From Streptomyces platensis (GTDB taxonomy: Bacteria > Actinomycetota > Actinomycetes > Streptomycetales > Streptomycetaceae), in NCBI RefSeq assembly GCF_008704855.1, contig NZ_CP023691.1, forward strand, positions 6,138,001 through 6,202,000: a DNA stretch of 64,000 bases, in the 5' to 3' direction. The translations under genes and the position numbers were made by a program. Shown one piece after another: positions 25,633 through 33,820 of the stretch (its first letter is position 1; each line of letters opens with the position of its first letter). Below the pieces are notes generated by a model. That model was not told the origin of the DNA. It made no database searches and saw only the letters and a list, made by a program, of their open reading frames with translations.

Positions 25633-26595
25633 ATGGCAACAGCGGACCAGCACACCGACCCGCACGACGTATGGCTCCCGATCCCGCCCGACGAGATCGA
25701 GGGACTCCCCGACGGGCTCCACTACGTCCACTGGGACGCCGGCCCCGACTATCCGGCCGACCCCGCCCGCTGTGTCTTCTACGCCGTCCCCTACATGAAG
25801 AGCGCGGAGATCCTGCTGCGCCCGCTGCCCCGGATGAGCCGGGTACGGGTGGTGCAGACGCTCACCGCCGGCACCGAGAACATGCTCCCGGGGCTGTCCG
25901 ACATGCCGTCCGGTGCCCGGCTGTGCAACGCCCGCGGGCTGCACGACGCCAGCACCGCGGAGCTGGCGCTCACCCTGACCCTCGCGGCGCTACGCGGCAT
26001 CCCGGGCTTCGTCCGGGCCCAGGACGCGGGGGAGTGGCGGCCGGACCTCCGGCCGGCGCTGGCCGACAAGTCGGTCCTCATTGTGGGCTATGGTTCGATC
26101 GGCAGTGCCATCGAAGACCGGCTCACACCTTTCGAGTGTGCGCGGGTCGTGCGCATCGCACGCACCGCCCGTGACACAGTGCGCGGTCCTGTGCATCCAC
26201 TCTCCGACCTGTCCGCCCATCTGCCCGAAGCGGACGTCGTCGTGCTCGCGACTCCGCTCACCGACGCCACGCGTGGCCTGGTGGGAAGCGGTTTCCTGGC
26301 GCAGATGAAGGACGGCGCACTGCTGGTGAACGTCGCGCGCGGCGGCGTCGTCGACACCAAGGCACTGCTCGCCGAGCTGGAATCCGGACGGCTGTACGCG
26401 GCGCTCGATGTCACCGACCCGGAACCCCTGCCCACCGGACATCCGCTGTGGCACGCTCCCGGCGTACTCATCACTCCACACGTCGGTGGCCCCAGCTCTG
26501 CCTTCCTGCCCCGTGCGAAGCGGCTGATCCGGGACCAGTTGACGCTCTTCGCGGCCGGCGAGCCCCTGCGGAACGTGGTCGCCACCGCCGAATGA
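25633..26595 (+). CDS. D-isomer-specific 2-hydroxyacid dehydrogenase
   Basis: A 320-residue NAD(P)-dependent dehydrogenase of the phosphoglycerate/formate dehydrogenase superfamily. The Rossmann motif is VLIVGYGSIGSAIEDRL (about 149-165). Catalytic residues lie in NVARGGVVDTKAL (Arg), DVTDPEPLPTGHPLW (Glu) and ITPHVGG (His). The substrate is not predictable; the neighbours give no clear pathway. The mRNA is probably leaderless from ATG 25633. Confidence 0.9.
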   Translation: MATADQHTDPHDVWLPIPPDEIEGLPDGLHYVHWDAGPDYPADPARCVFYAVPYMKSAEILLRPLPRMSRVRVVQTLTAGTENMLPGLSDMPSGARLCNARGLHDASTAELALTLTLAALRGIPGFVRAQDAGEWRPDLRPALADKSVLIVGYGSIGSAIEDRLTPFECARVVRIARTARDTVRGPVHPLSDLSAHLPEADVVVLATPLTDATRGLVGSGFLAQMKDGALLVNVARGGVVDTKALLAELESGRLYAALDVTDPEPLPTGHPLWHAPGVLITPHVGGPSSAFLPRAKRLIRDQLTLFAAGEPLRNVVATAE

Positions 26596-26900
26596 AAGCG
26601 CTTGCGCGTAGCGCTACGAGGCCGTACGACTGCAAGGAGTGTTCGCCATTCGCTCGTAGTCACGCTCCGTAGAGACGCTATGTCCCTGAGTGACGGAACT
26701 GGTGTATCGTCCGAGCGGGGACGACGCCGGGAACGACGCGGCGCGTGCGAACGATCCGGGACTCGAGGGGGGCGACGGGCGATGTACGGCCGATGGACGA
26801 GTGGCGAGAAGCACGATCCACGAGCGCCCGCGGGAATACTGCGCGGCCCCCAGGAGCATCGCTCGCGGCGGCGCCCGGTGCGGGTGAGCGGGAGAGTCCG
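26596..26900. other. 305-base region upstream of cdgC-like gene
   Basis: It holds a possible -10 (TATCGT, 26705-26710) without a good -35 and a GC-rich leader. The cdgC frame is open through its second half, with an ATG at 26793 but no ribosome site, so the true start could lie here. No terminator or RNA gene is seen. Confidence 0.4.
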
Positions 26901-29819
26901 GTGAGCGCCCCCGGGGCGATGCTCTCCAGGTCGCCGGCGCCGGCCGGCAACCCGCCGAGTGTCGCGCCGCAGATCGTGCTGGCGGTGGTCTGCGGCGGCT
27001 ATGCCGTCGGCGCCGCGTTCGGCTGGGGATCGCCCGAAGTCGCCGCGTTCATGGGGGACTTCGGCCTCAGCTTCGCGGCATTTCTGGCCGCCGTCTCCTG
27101 CGGGCTGTACGCCCGCAAGCGCCGCAGCCGGTTCCGCCCGGCCTGGATGCTGTTCGCCGCGTCCTCCGGGATGGCCGGCCTCGGCAACGGCGTATGGGGC
27201 TGGTACGAGGTCATCAAAGGGGTCGCGGTACCCAGCCCCTGCCTGGCCGACTTCTGCTTCCTGCTCTTCGCGCCGCCGGCCATCGTCGGCCTGCTGGTGC
27301 TCGCCAAGAGGCCGGTGACCAGGGCCGGTTGGGTCTGTCTGGGTCTCGACTCCTGGCTGATCGCCGGATCGCTGGTCACTCTCTCATGGAGCCTCGCGCT
27401 CGCGCACACCGCCCACTTCCAGGGCCGCAGCGTGGCCCAGAGCGCCCTCTCGCTGGCCTACCCGCTGCTGGACATCGTGCTGGTGAGCATGGTGCTCGCA
27501 CTGCACTTCCGGCGCTCCTCGGTGCACCGCTCGGCCATCAACACCGCGGTCGCGGCACTGGCGTTGACGGTGCTGTGCGACGCCCTGTTCAGCTCCCCGC
27601 TGCTGCGCGAGCACTACCGCTCCGGCCAGATCCTGGACGCCGGATGGTTCGCCGGCTCGATGCTGCTCGCCTACGCGCCCTGGGTCGCCCGCCGCGCGGG
27701 GGAGGAGAGCACCGAGGAGGACCTCAAGCCCGCCGCCCGCCGGGTCCAGCCGCACGGCAGCCGCCCCATCGCGGGCTCGCTCGCCGCACTGACCCCGTAT
27801 CTCGCCGCCGCCGTCTGCACGCTGGGCATCCTCACCAACGTCCTGGACGGGCGGCGCATCGACCGCGTGGTGCTCTTCACCGGCTGCACGGTCGTCCTCG
27901 CACTGGTCGTCCGCCAGGGCATCATGCTGCTCGACAACATCACCCTCACCCAGGAGCTGGCGCAGAAGGAGAACCACTTCCGCTCCCTGGTGCAGGGCTC
28001 CAGCGATGTCATTATGATCGCCGCCCCGACCGGTGTGCTGCGCTATGTGAGCCCGGCCGCCGCCGGTGTCTACGGCCGTGACGCCGAAGAACTGGTCGGC
28101 TCCGAGCTGGCCTCGCTGATCCACCCCGAGGACCTGGGCCGCGTGGTGCACGAGGTCCGCAGATTCCTCGCCGCGGCCCCCGAGGACGAACCGACCACCC
28201 GTATCGAGTGCCGCTTCCGCGCGGGTGAGCGGCGCTCCGGCGGTGACGGCTGGCTGAACGTCGAATCCACGGTCAACCGCCACCACGGCGGGTTGATCTT
28301 CAACTCCCGCGATGTCACCGAACGCGTCCGCCTCCAGGCCCAGCTCCAGCACAACGCCTCGCACGACGCGCTCACCGACCTGCCCAACCGCGCGCTGTTC
28401 ACCGAACGCGTCACCCAGGCCGTCACCGGCCGCCGGGCCAGCGACCACGACACCGCAGTGCTCTATATCGACCTCGACGGCTTCAAGCAGGTCAATGACA
28501 CCATCGGCCATCAGGCGGGCGACGAACTGCTGATCCAGGCCGCCCGGCGGCTCGGCGACTCGGTGCGCTCCGGCGACATAGCGGCACGGCTGGGCGGCGA
28601 CGAGTTCGCCGCGCTGATCACCGGCGACGGCACGCGCGACCTCGCCGCCCGCGAGTTCCGTATCCACGAGATCGCCGACCGGCTGCGCATCAAGCTCTCC
28701 GAGCCGTATCGCATCGACGGCCGGGAGGTGCGGGTGGCGGCCAGCATCGGCGTCGCTTTCGCCGAGCCCGGGGTGAGCCCCGCGGGCCTGCTGCGCAACG
28801 CCGACCTCGCGATGTACCGCGCCAAGCAGGCCGGCAAGGGCCGGGTGGAGCTGTACGCACCTCAGATGCAGGACGAGGTCGCGCACCGCGCCGAGCTCGT
28901 CGGCAAGCTCCGTACGGCCCTGAGTGACGGCGCCTTCGCGCTGCTGCACCAGCCCGTCGTGGAGCTGGCCACCGGACAGATCACCGCGGTCGCGGCACAC
29001 GCCCGCTGGCGCTCCGCCCAGGGGATTCTCTTCACCCCGGCCGAATTCCTGCGGGTCGGCGACCGCGGCCGGTTCACCGATGACGGCGACCGCGCCGCGG
29101 AGCTGGACCGCTGGCAGCTGGAGGAGGCCGTCGAGCAGGCCGCGGCGCGCCACCGGGCGGGCTATCCGGTGCCGGTCGCGGTCCGGCTCTCCGCCCGCCG
29201 GCTGCTGGACCACGCGCTGTCCCCCAAGGGCGTCGAGTCGCTGCTCACCCGGCACAACCTCCCCTCGCGCGCGCTCGTGGTGGAACTGTCCGAGAGCGAC
29301 CCCCGCCTCCCGCTGGACGACCTGGAGCGCCGGCTGATCGCGCTGCGCCGACTGGGCGTACGGATCGCCCTCGACGGCTTCGGCAGCGGGTACGCCGCCA
29401 TCAGCGCGCTGCGCCGGCTCCCGGTCGACGTACTGCGGCTGGACCGCGGGCTGGTGGACGGTGTGGTGGAGTCCGCCCGGCTGCACAAGATCACCGCAGG
29501 GCTGCTGCGGATCGCCGGTGACCTGGGCATGCAGTCCGTCGCGGACGGCATCGATCTGCCCGAACAGGTCCTCGCCCTGCGCTCCATGGGCTGTACGCAC
29601 GGCATGGGCACGGCCTTCTCCGGGCCGCTCGACGAACACCGGCTGCGGCGGTCCCTGACGCACGCCCAGTACCCGGTACCGGACCTGGCGGGCAAGGGCC
29701 GCGCGGTGGTGCTCACCGGCAGCGGTCTGCCGGCCCGGCAGGGCGGTCCGGTGGGTCCGGAATCGCTCGTGCATCCGCCATTGCGCTCAAATAGTGAGAC
29801 CTCCGTCCCACCCACTTGA
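26901..29819 (+). CDS. cdgC: membrane PAS-GGDEF-degenerate EAL protein, CdgC-like
   Basis: About 972 residues. Up to ten hydrophobic segments fill the first 330. A PAS domain follows (FRSLVQGSSDVIMIAAPTGVLRYVSPA), then GGDEF with an intact signature at about 564-568 (ARLGGDEFAALI), then an EAL-fold domain. The EAL site is lost: EAL is replaced by AHA at about 698 (VAAHARWRS), and DDFG reads DGFGSGY near 823. So cyclase activity is possible and phosphodiesterase activity is unlikely. The position directly before ilvB matches S. coelicolor SCO5511, the CdgC family as I recall. Start GTG 26901 follows GGAGAG; ATG 26793 is possible. The stop overlaps the ilvB -35 box. Confidence 0.87.
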   Translation: MSAPGAMLSRSPAPAGNPPSVAPQIVLAVVCGGYAVGAAFGWGSPEVAAFMGDFGLSFAAFLAAVSCGLYARKRRSRFRPAWMLFAASSGMAGLGNGVWGWYEVIKGVAVPSPCLADFCFLLFAPPAIVGLLVLAKRPVTRAGWVCLGLDSWLIAGSLVTLSWSLALAHTAHFQGRSVAQSALSLAYPLLDIVLVSMVLALHFRRSSVHRSAINTAVAALALTVLCDALFSSPLLREHYRSGQILDAGWFAGSMLLAYAPWVARRAGEESTEEDLKPAARRVQPHGSRPIAGSLAALTPYLAAAVCTLGILTNVLDGRRIDRVVLFTGCTVVLALVVRQGIMLLDNITLTQELAQKENHFRSLVQGSSDVIMIAAPTGVLRYVSPAAAGVYGRDAEELVGSELASLIHPEDLGRVVHEVRRFLAAAPEDEPTTRIECRFRAGERRSGGDGWLNVESTVNRHHGGLIFNSRDVTERVRLQAQLQHNASHDALTDLPNRALFTERVTQAVTGRRASDHDTAVLYIDLDGFKQVNDTIGHQAGDELLIQAARRLGDSVRSGDIAARLGGDEFAALITGDGTRDLAAREFRIHEIADRLRIKLSEPYRIDGREVRVAASIGVAFAEPGVSPAGLLRNADLAMYRAKQAGKGRVELYAPQMQDEVAHRAELVGKLRTALSDGAFALLHQPVVELATGQITAVAAHARWRSAQGILFTPAEFLRVGDRGRFTDDGDRAAELDRWQLEEAVEQAAARHRAGYPVPVAVRLSARRLLDHALSPKGVESLLTRHNLPSRALVVELSESDPRLPLDDLERRLIALRRLGVRIALDGFGSGYAAISALRRLPVDVLRLDRGLVDGVVESARLHKITAGLLRIAGDLGMQSVADGIDLPEQVLALRSMGCTHGMGTAFSGPLDEHRLRRSLTHAQYPVPDLAGKGRAVVLTGSGLPARQGGPVGPESLVHPPLRSNSETSVPPT

Positions 29820-29845
29820 CACTCGGTGCACGGCGGGGGGAGGGT
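29816..29845 (+). promoter_or_regulatory. promoter of the ilvB leader
   Basis: A perfect -35 TTGACA (overlapping the cdgC stop), 18 bases, GAGGGT as -10. Transcription would start at or just before ATG 29853 of the leader peptide. Confidence 0.55.
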
Positions 29846-29852
29846 CAGTGCC

Positions 29853-29894
29853 ATGCGCACCCGAATTCTCGTACTTGGAAAGCGCGTCGGCTGA
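29853..29894 (+). CDS. ilvB leader peptide (MRTRILVLGKRVG)
   Basis: A 13-codon reading frame with a run of regulatory codons Ile-Leu-Val-Leu (ATT CTC GTA CTT) and a later Val. ATT, GTA and CTT are rare in this GC-rich genome. Placed between a promoter and nested hairpins ending in an intrinsic terminator, it is a classic branched-chain amino acid attenuation peptide: stalling when charged Ile, Leu or Val tRNA is scarce would favour read-through into ilvB. It probably starts leaderless. Confidence 0.88.
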   Translation: MRTRILVLGKRVG

Positions 29895-29969
29895 AGCCGG
29901 GTCCTGACGAACCCGGCTCATCGCACCGACGCGCTCCCCTCGCTTGCCACCTGGCACGGGGGGTTTTTT
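29881..29969 (+). promoter_or_regulatory. ilvBNC attenuator (nested hairpins and terminator)
   Basis: An outer 10-bp perfect stem, AGCGCGTCGG (29881-29890) with CCGACGCGCT (29926-29935), encloses an inner perfect 8-bp stem, AGCCGGGT (29895) with ACCCGGCT (29911). The outer arm begins within the last codons of the leader peptide, so a stalled ribosome would block it. The terminator follows at 29936-29969: CCCC with GGGG around TGCCA-CC-TGGCA, then six T. Confidence 0.85.
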
Positions 29970-30026
29970 GTTGCACAGCAACCTCACAAATCCCGTCAAA
30001 ACCCTCAGCTTCGAGAAGAGACGCAG

Positions 30027-31898
30027 ATGACCGAGCAGGCCTCCGGGGCCCACCATCCGCAGCCGCGGGCCCGTACCGCCGGCGGACCGCAGCAGCCCGC
30101 CGCCGTCGAGCACGTCACGGGTGCGCAGTCCCTCATCCGTTCGCTCGAGGAGGTCGGGGCCGACACCGTGTTCGGCATTCCCGGCGGTGCGATCCTTCCG
30201 GCGTACGACCCGATGATGGATTCCTCGAAGGTCCGGCACGTCCTGGTGCGCCACGAGCAGGGCGCCGGTCACGCCGCCACGGGATACGCGCAGGCCACCG
30301 GCAAGGTCGGCGTCTGCATGGCCACCTCGGGCCCGGGTGCCACCAACCTCGTCACGCCCATCGCCGACGCCCACATGGACTCCGTCCCGCTGGTCGCGAT
30401 CACCGGTCAGGTCGCGTCCAAGGCGATCGGCACGGACGCCTTCCAGGAGGCGGACATCTGCGGCATCACGATGCCGATCACCAAGCACAACTTCCTGGTC
30501 ACCGACCCCACCGAGATCCCCCGGACGATCGCCGAGGCGTTCCACATCGCCGCCACCGGCCGTCCCGGCCCGGTCCTGGTCGACATCGCCAAGGACGCCC
30601 TCCAGGCGCAGACCACCTTCACCTGGCCGCCGCAGACCGACCTGCCCGGCTACCGCCCGGTGACCAAGCCGCACGCCAAGCAGATCCGCGAGGCCGCCCG
30701 GCTGATCGTCGAGTCCAAGCGCCCGGTGCTCTACGTCGGCGGCGGCGTGATGAAGGCCGGCGCCACCGCCGAGCTCAAGGTGCTCGCCGAGCTGACCGGC
30801 GCCCCCGTCACCACCACGCTGATGGCGCTGGGTTCCTTCCCCGACAGCCACCCGCAGCATGTCGGCATGCCCGGGATGCACGGCGCGGTCACCGCCGTCA
30901 CCGCGCTCCAGAAGTCGGACCTGCTGATCACCCTCGGCGCCCGTTTCGACGACCGGGTCACCGGCAAGCTGGACTCCTTCGCGCCGTACGCCAAGGTCGT
31001 GCACGCGGACATCGATCCGGCGGAGATCGGCAAGAACCGTGCCGCGGACGTCCCGATCGTCGGTGACGCCCGCGAGGTCATCGCCGACCTGATCGTCGCC
31101 GTCCAGGCCGAGCACGACGCCGGCCACAAGGGTGACTACACCGCCTGGTGGAAGGACCTCAACCGCTGGCGGGAGACCTACCCGCTCGGCTACGACCTGC
31201 CGGAGGACGGCACCCTCTCCCCGCAGCAGGTCATCGAGCGGATCGGCAAGCTCGCCCCCGCCGACACCATCTACGCCGCGGGCGTCGGCCAGCACCAGAT
31301 GTGGGCCGCCCACTTCATCGGCTACGAGCAGCCCTCCACCTGGCTGAACTCCGGCGGCGCCGGGACGATGGGCTACGCCGTCCCCGCCGCGATGGGCGCC
31401 AAGGCCGGGCAGCCGGACCGTACGGTCTGGGCGATCGACGGCGACGGCTGCTTCCAGATGACCAACCAGGAGCTGGTCACCTGCGCGCTGAACAACATCC
31501 CGATCAAGGTCGCGATCATCAACAACGGCGCGCTGGGCATGGTCCGCCAGTGGCAGACCCTCTTTTACAACCAGCGCTACTCCAACACCGTGCTGCACAG
31601 CGGCCCCGAGTCCAACGGCCTGGTGACGGCGGGCAAGGCCAGTGGCGGCACCCGCGTTCCGGACTTCGTGAAGCTGTCCGAGGCGATGGGCTGTGTCGCG
31701 ATGCGCTGTGAGGACCCGGCGGAGCTGGACGCGGTGATCGCCAAGGCCAACGCCATCAACGACCGCCCGGTCGTGATCGACTTCATCGTCCACGAGGACG
31801 CCCAGGTGTGGCCGATGGTCGCCGCCGGCACCTCCAACGACGAGGTCATGGCCGCCCGGGGCGTGCGTCCCGACTTCGGCGACAACGCAGACGACTGA
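30027..31898 (+). CDS. ilvB: acetolactate synthase large subunit
   Basis: A 623-residue ThDP enzyme that joins two pyruvates, or pyruvate and 2-ketobutyrate, in the first common step of Val, Leu and Ile synthesis. Seen: the catalytic glutamate in VRHEQGAGHAATGYA, the FAD/ThDP middle domain, and the ThDP-Mg motif GDGCFQMTNQEL ... NN. It has an extra N-terminal tail of about 30 residues rich in Ala/Pro/His. Start ATG 30027 has GAAGAG upstream. First gene of ilvB-ilvN-ilvC, under leader-peptide attenuation. Confidence 0.97.
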   Translation: MTEQASGAHHPQPRARTAGGPQQPAAVEHVTGAQSLIRSLEEVGADTVFGIPGGAILPAYDPMMDSSKVRHVLVRHEQGAGHAATGYAQATGKVGVCMATSGPGATNLVTPIADAHMDSVPLVAITGQVASKAIGTDAFQEADICGITMPITKHNFLVTDPTEIPRTIAEAFHIAATGRPGPVLVDIAKDALQAQTTFTWPPQTDLPGYRPVTKPHAKQIREAARLIVESKRPVLYVGGGVMKAGATAELKVLAELTGAPVTTTLMALGSFPDSHPQHVGMPGMHGAVTAVTALQKSDLLITLGARFDDRVTGKLDSFAPYAKVVHADIDPAEIGKNRAADVPIVGDAREVIADLIVAVQAEHDAGHKGDYTAWWKDLNRWRETYPLGYDLPEDGTLSPQQVIERIGKLAPADTIYAAGVGQHQMWAAHFIGYEQPSTWLNSGGAGTMGYAVPAAMGAKAGQPDRTVWAIDGDGCFQMTNQELVTCALNNIPIKVAIINNGALGMVRQWQTLFYNQRYSNTVLHSGPESNGLVTAGKASGGTRVPDFVKLSEAMGCVAMRCEDPAELDAVIAKANAINDRPVVIDFIVHEDAQVWPMVAAGTSNDEVMAARGVRPDFGDNADD

Positions 31899-31938
31899 GC
31901 CCAGGACGTCACGGACGCACGGAAGAAGAGAGAAGACC

Positions 31939-32463
31939 ATGTCCAAGCACACGCTCTCCGTCCTGGTGGAGAACACCCCCGGCATCCTCGCCCGGATCGC
32001 CGCCCTGTTCTCCCGCCGCGGCTTCAACATCGACTCCCTCGCGGTCGGGGTCACCGAGCACCCCGACATCTCCCGCATCACCATCGTCGTCAGCGTCGAG
32101 TCGCTGCCGCTGGAGCAGGTCACCAAGCAGCTCAACAAGCTCGTCAACGTGCTGAAGATCGTCGAGCTGGAGCCCGGCTCCGCCATTCAGCGCGAACTGG
32201 TCCTGGTCAAGGTCCGCGCCGACAACGAGACCCGCTCGCAGATCGTCGAGATCGTCCAGCTCTTCCGCGCCAAGACCGTGGACGTCTCGCCCGAGGCCGT
32301 CACGATCGAGGCCACCGGATCCAGTGAAAAGCTGGAGGCGATGCTCAAGATGCTGGAGCCGTACGGCATCAAGGAACTGGTGCAGTCCGGAACCATCGCC
32401 ATAGGCCGTGGCGCCCGGTCCATCACCGACCGCTCGCTGCGCGCACTGGACCGTACGGCCTGA
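31939..32463 (+). CDS. ilvN: acetolactate synthase small (regulatory) subunit
   Basis: A 174-residue partner that stimulates IlvB and gives valine feedback. An N-terminal ACT domain (LSVLVENTPGILARIAALFSRRGFNIDSLAVG) precedes the C-terminal ALS_ss_C domain (ELVLVKVRADNETRSQIVEI to TGSSEKLEAMLKML). It lies 40 bases after ilvB with GAAGAAGAGAG upstream of ATG 31939. The gene is also called ilvH. Confidence 0.96.
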   Translation: MSKHTLSVLVENTPGILARIAALFSRRGFNIDSLAVGVTEHPDISRITIVVSVESLPLEQVTKQLNKLVNVLKIVELEPGSAIQRELVLVKVRADNETRSQIVEIVQLFRAKTVDVSPEAVTIEATGSSEKLEAMLKMLEPYGIKELVQSGTIAIGRGARSITDRSLRALDRTA

Positions 32464-32564
32464 CCGCCGCGGTCCGACCGGACCGCATGGCGAGACCCAC
32501 CGCCCTTCCCCACCCCGCCCGACGTACTGTGTGGGCACCCGCTAGATCCAAGGAGATACCCGAA

Positions 32565-33563
32565 GTGGCCGAGCTGTTCTACGACGACGATGCCGACCTG
32601 TCCATCATCCAGAACCGCAAGGTCGCGGTCATCGGCTACGGAAGCCAGGGCCACGCCCACGCGCTGTCGCTGCGTGACTCGGGCGTCGATGTGCGGGTCG
32701 GTCTGCACGAGGGCTCCAAGTCCAAGGCCAAGGCCGAGGAGCAGGGTCTGCGCGTGGTGACTCCGGCCGAGGCGGCCGCCGAGGCCGACGTCATCATGAT
32801 CCTGGTGCCGGACCCGATCCAGGCCAAGGTCTACGAGGAGTCCATCAAGGACCACCTGAAGGACGGCGACGCGCTGTTCTTCGGCCACGGTCTCAACATC
32901 CGCTACGGCTTCATCAAGCCGCCGGCCAACGTGGACGTCGCCCTGGTGGCCCCAAAGGGCCCGGGCCACCTGGTCCGCCGCCAGTACGAGGAAGGCCGCG
33001 GCGTGCCCTGCATCGCGGGCGTCGAGCAGGACGCCTCGGGCAAGGCCTTCGAGCTGGCGCTCTCCTACGCCAAGGGCATCGGCGGCACCCGCGCCGGCGT
33101 CATCAAGACCACCTTCACCGAGGAGACCGAGACCGACCTGTTCGGTGAGCAGGCCGTGCTCTGCGGTGGCGCCTCGGCGCTGGTCAAGGCCGGCTTCGAG
33201 ACCCTGGTCGAGGCGGGCTACCAGCCCGAGATCGCGTACTTCGAGTGCCTCCACGAGCTGAAGCTGATCGTGGACCTCATGTACGAGGGCGGCCTGGAGA
33301 AGATGCGCTGGTCGGTCTCCGAGACCGCCGAGTGGGGCGACTACATCACCGGCCCGCGGATCATCAACGAGAACACCAAGGCCGAGATGAAGAAGGTGCT
33401 CGCCGAGATCCAGGACGGCACCTTCGCCAACAACTGGATGGCCGAGTACAACGCCGGTCTGCCGAAGTACAACGAGTACAAGAAGGCCGACGAGGATCAC
33501 CTGCTGGAGACCACGGGCAAGAAGCTCCGCAAGCTCATGAGCTGGGTGGACGACGAGGCGTAA
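32565..33563 (+). CDS. ilvC: ketol-acid reductoisomerase
   Basis: A 332-residue class I enzyme that isomerises and reduces acetolactate or acetohydroxybutyrate with NADPH and Mg2+. The NADPH motif is VIGYGSQGHAHALSLRDSG. The metal-binding knotted domain shows DLFGEQAVLCGG and the second glutamates in EIAYFECLHELKLIVDLMYEGG. Start GTG 32565 has AAGGAG 9 bases upstream and gives MAELFYDDDADLSII, the usual actinomycete start. Last gene of the ilvBNC unit; a terminator follows. Confidence 0.97.
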   Translation: MAELFYDDDADLSIIQNRKVAVIGYGSQGHAHALSLRDSGVDVRVGLHEGSKSKAKAEEQGLRVVTPAEAAAEADVIMILVPDPIQAKVYEESIKDHLKDGDALFFGHGLNIRYGFIKPPANVDVALVAPKGPGHLVRRQYEEGRGVPCIAGVEQDASGKAFELALSYAKGIGGTRAGVIKTTFTEETETDLFGEQAVLCGGASALVKAGFETLVEAGYQPEIAYFECLHELKLIVDLMYEGGLEKMRWSVSETAEWGDYITGPRIINENTKAEMKKVLAEIQDGTFANNWMAEYNAGLPKYNEYKKADEDHLLETTGKKLRKLMSWVDDEA

Positions 33564-33574
33564 GCCCGGTGACA

Positions 33575-33601
33575 GGGGGTCGCGGCGATGCCGCGGCCCC
33601 C
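33575..33601 (+). terminator. terminator of ilvBNC
   Basis: GGGGGTCGCGGC and GCCGCGGCCCCC pair at 11 of 12 positions around a 3-base loop. Confidence 0.75.
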
Positions 33602-33820
33602 TCGTCCATGGCGCCCCGCGGCGCCTTGTCCGCCGCGTAGAACCACGCACGGGTGATCCTTCCGCATCGGCACAGGACGCGCCCCCCACCGCCACTACAC
33701 TGCCAAGCACAAGCGCGTCAGGCTCACAGCGTCGTGCGTCTTCCACGCGGCATCCCCCCTTCACCGCCTTCGGCCGTCGGGACGGCCGTCCGCGAAGGAC
33801 AAGTGAGGACTGAAGACCAC

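Noticed and set aside
26660..26672. Possible BldD box upstream of the cdgC-like gene
   Set aside because: Two of nine informative positions fail (TCACGCTCCGTAG), which is too weak in this base composition.
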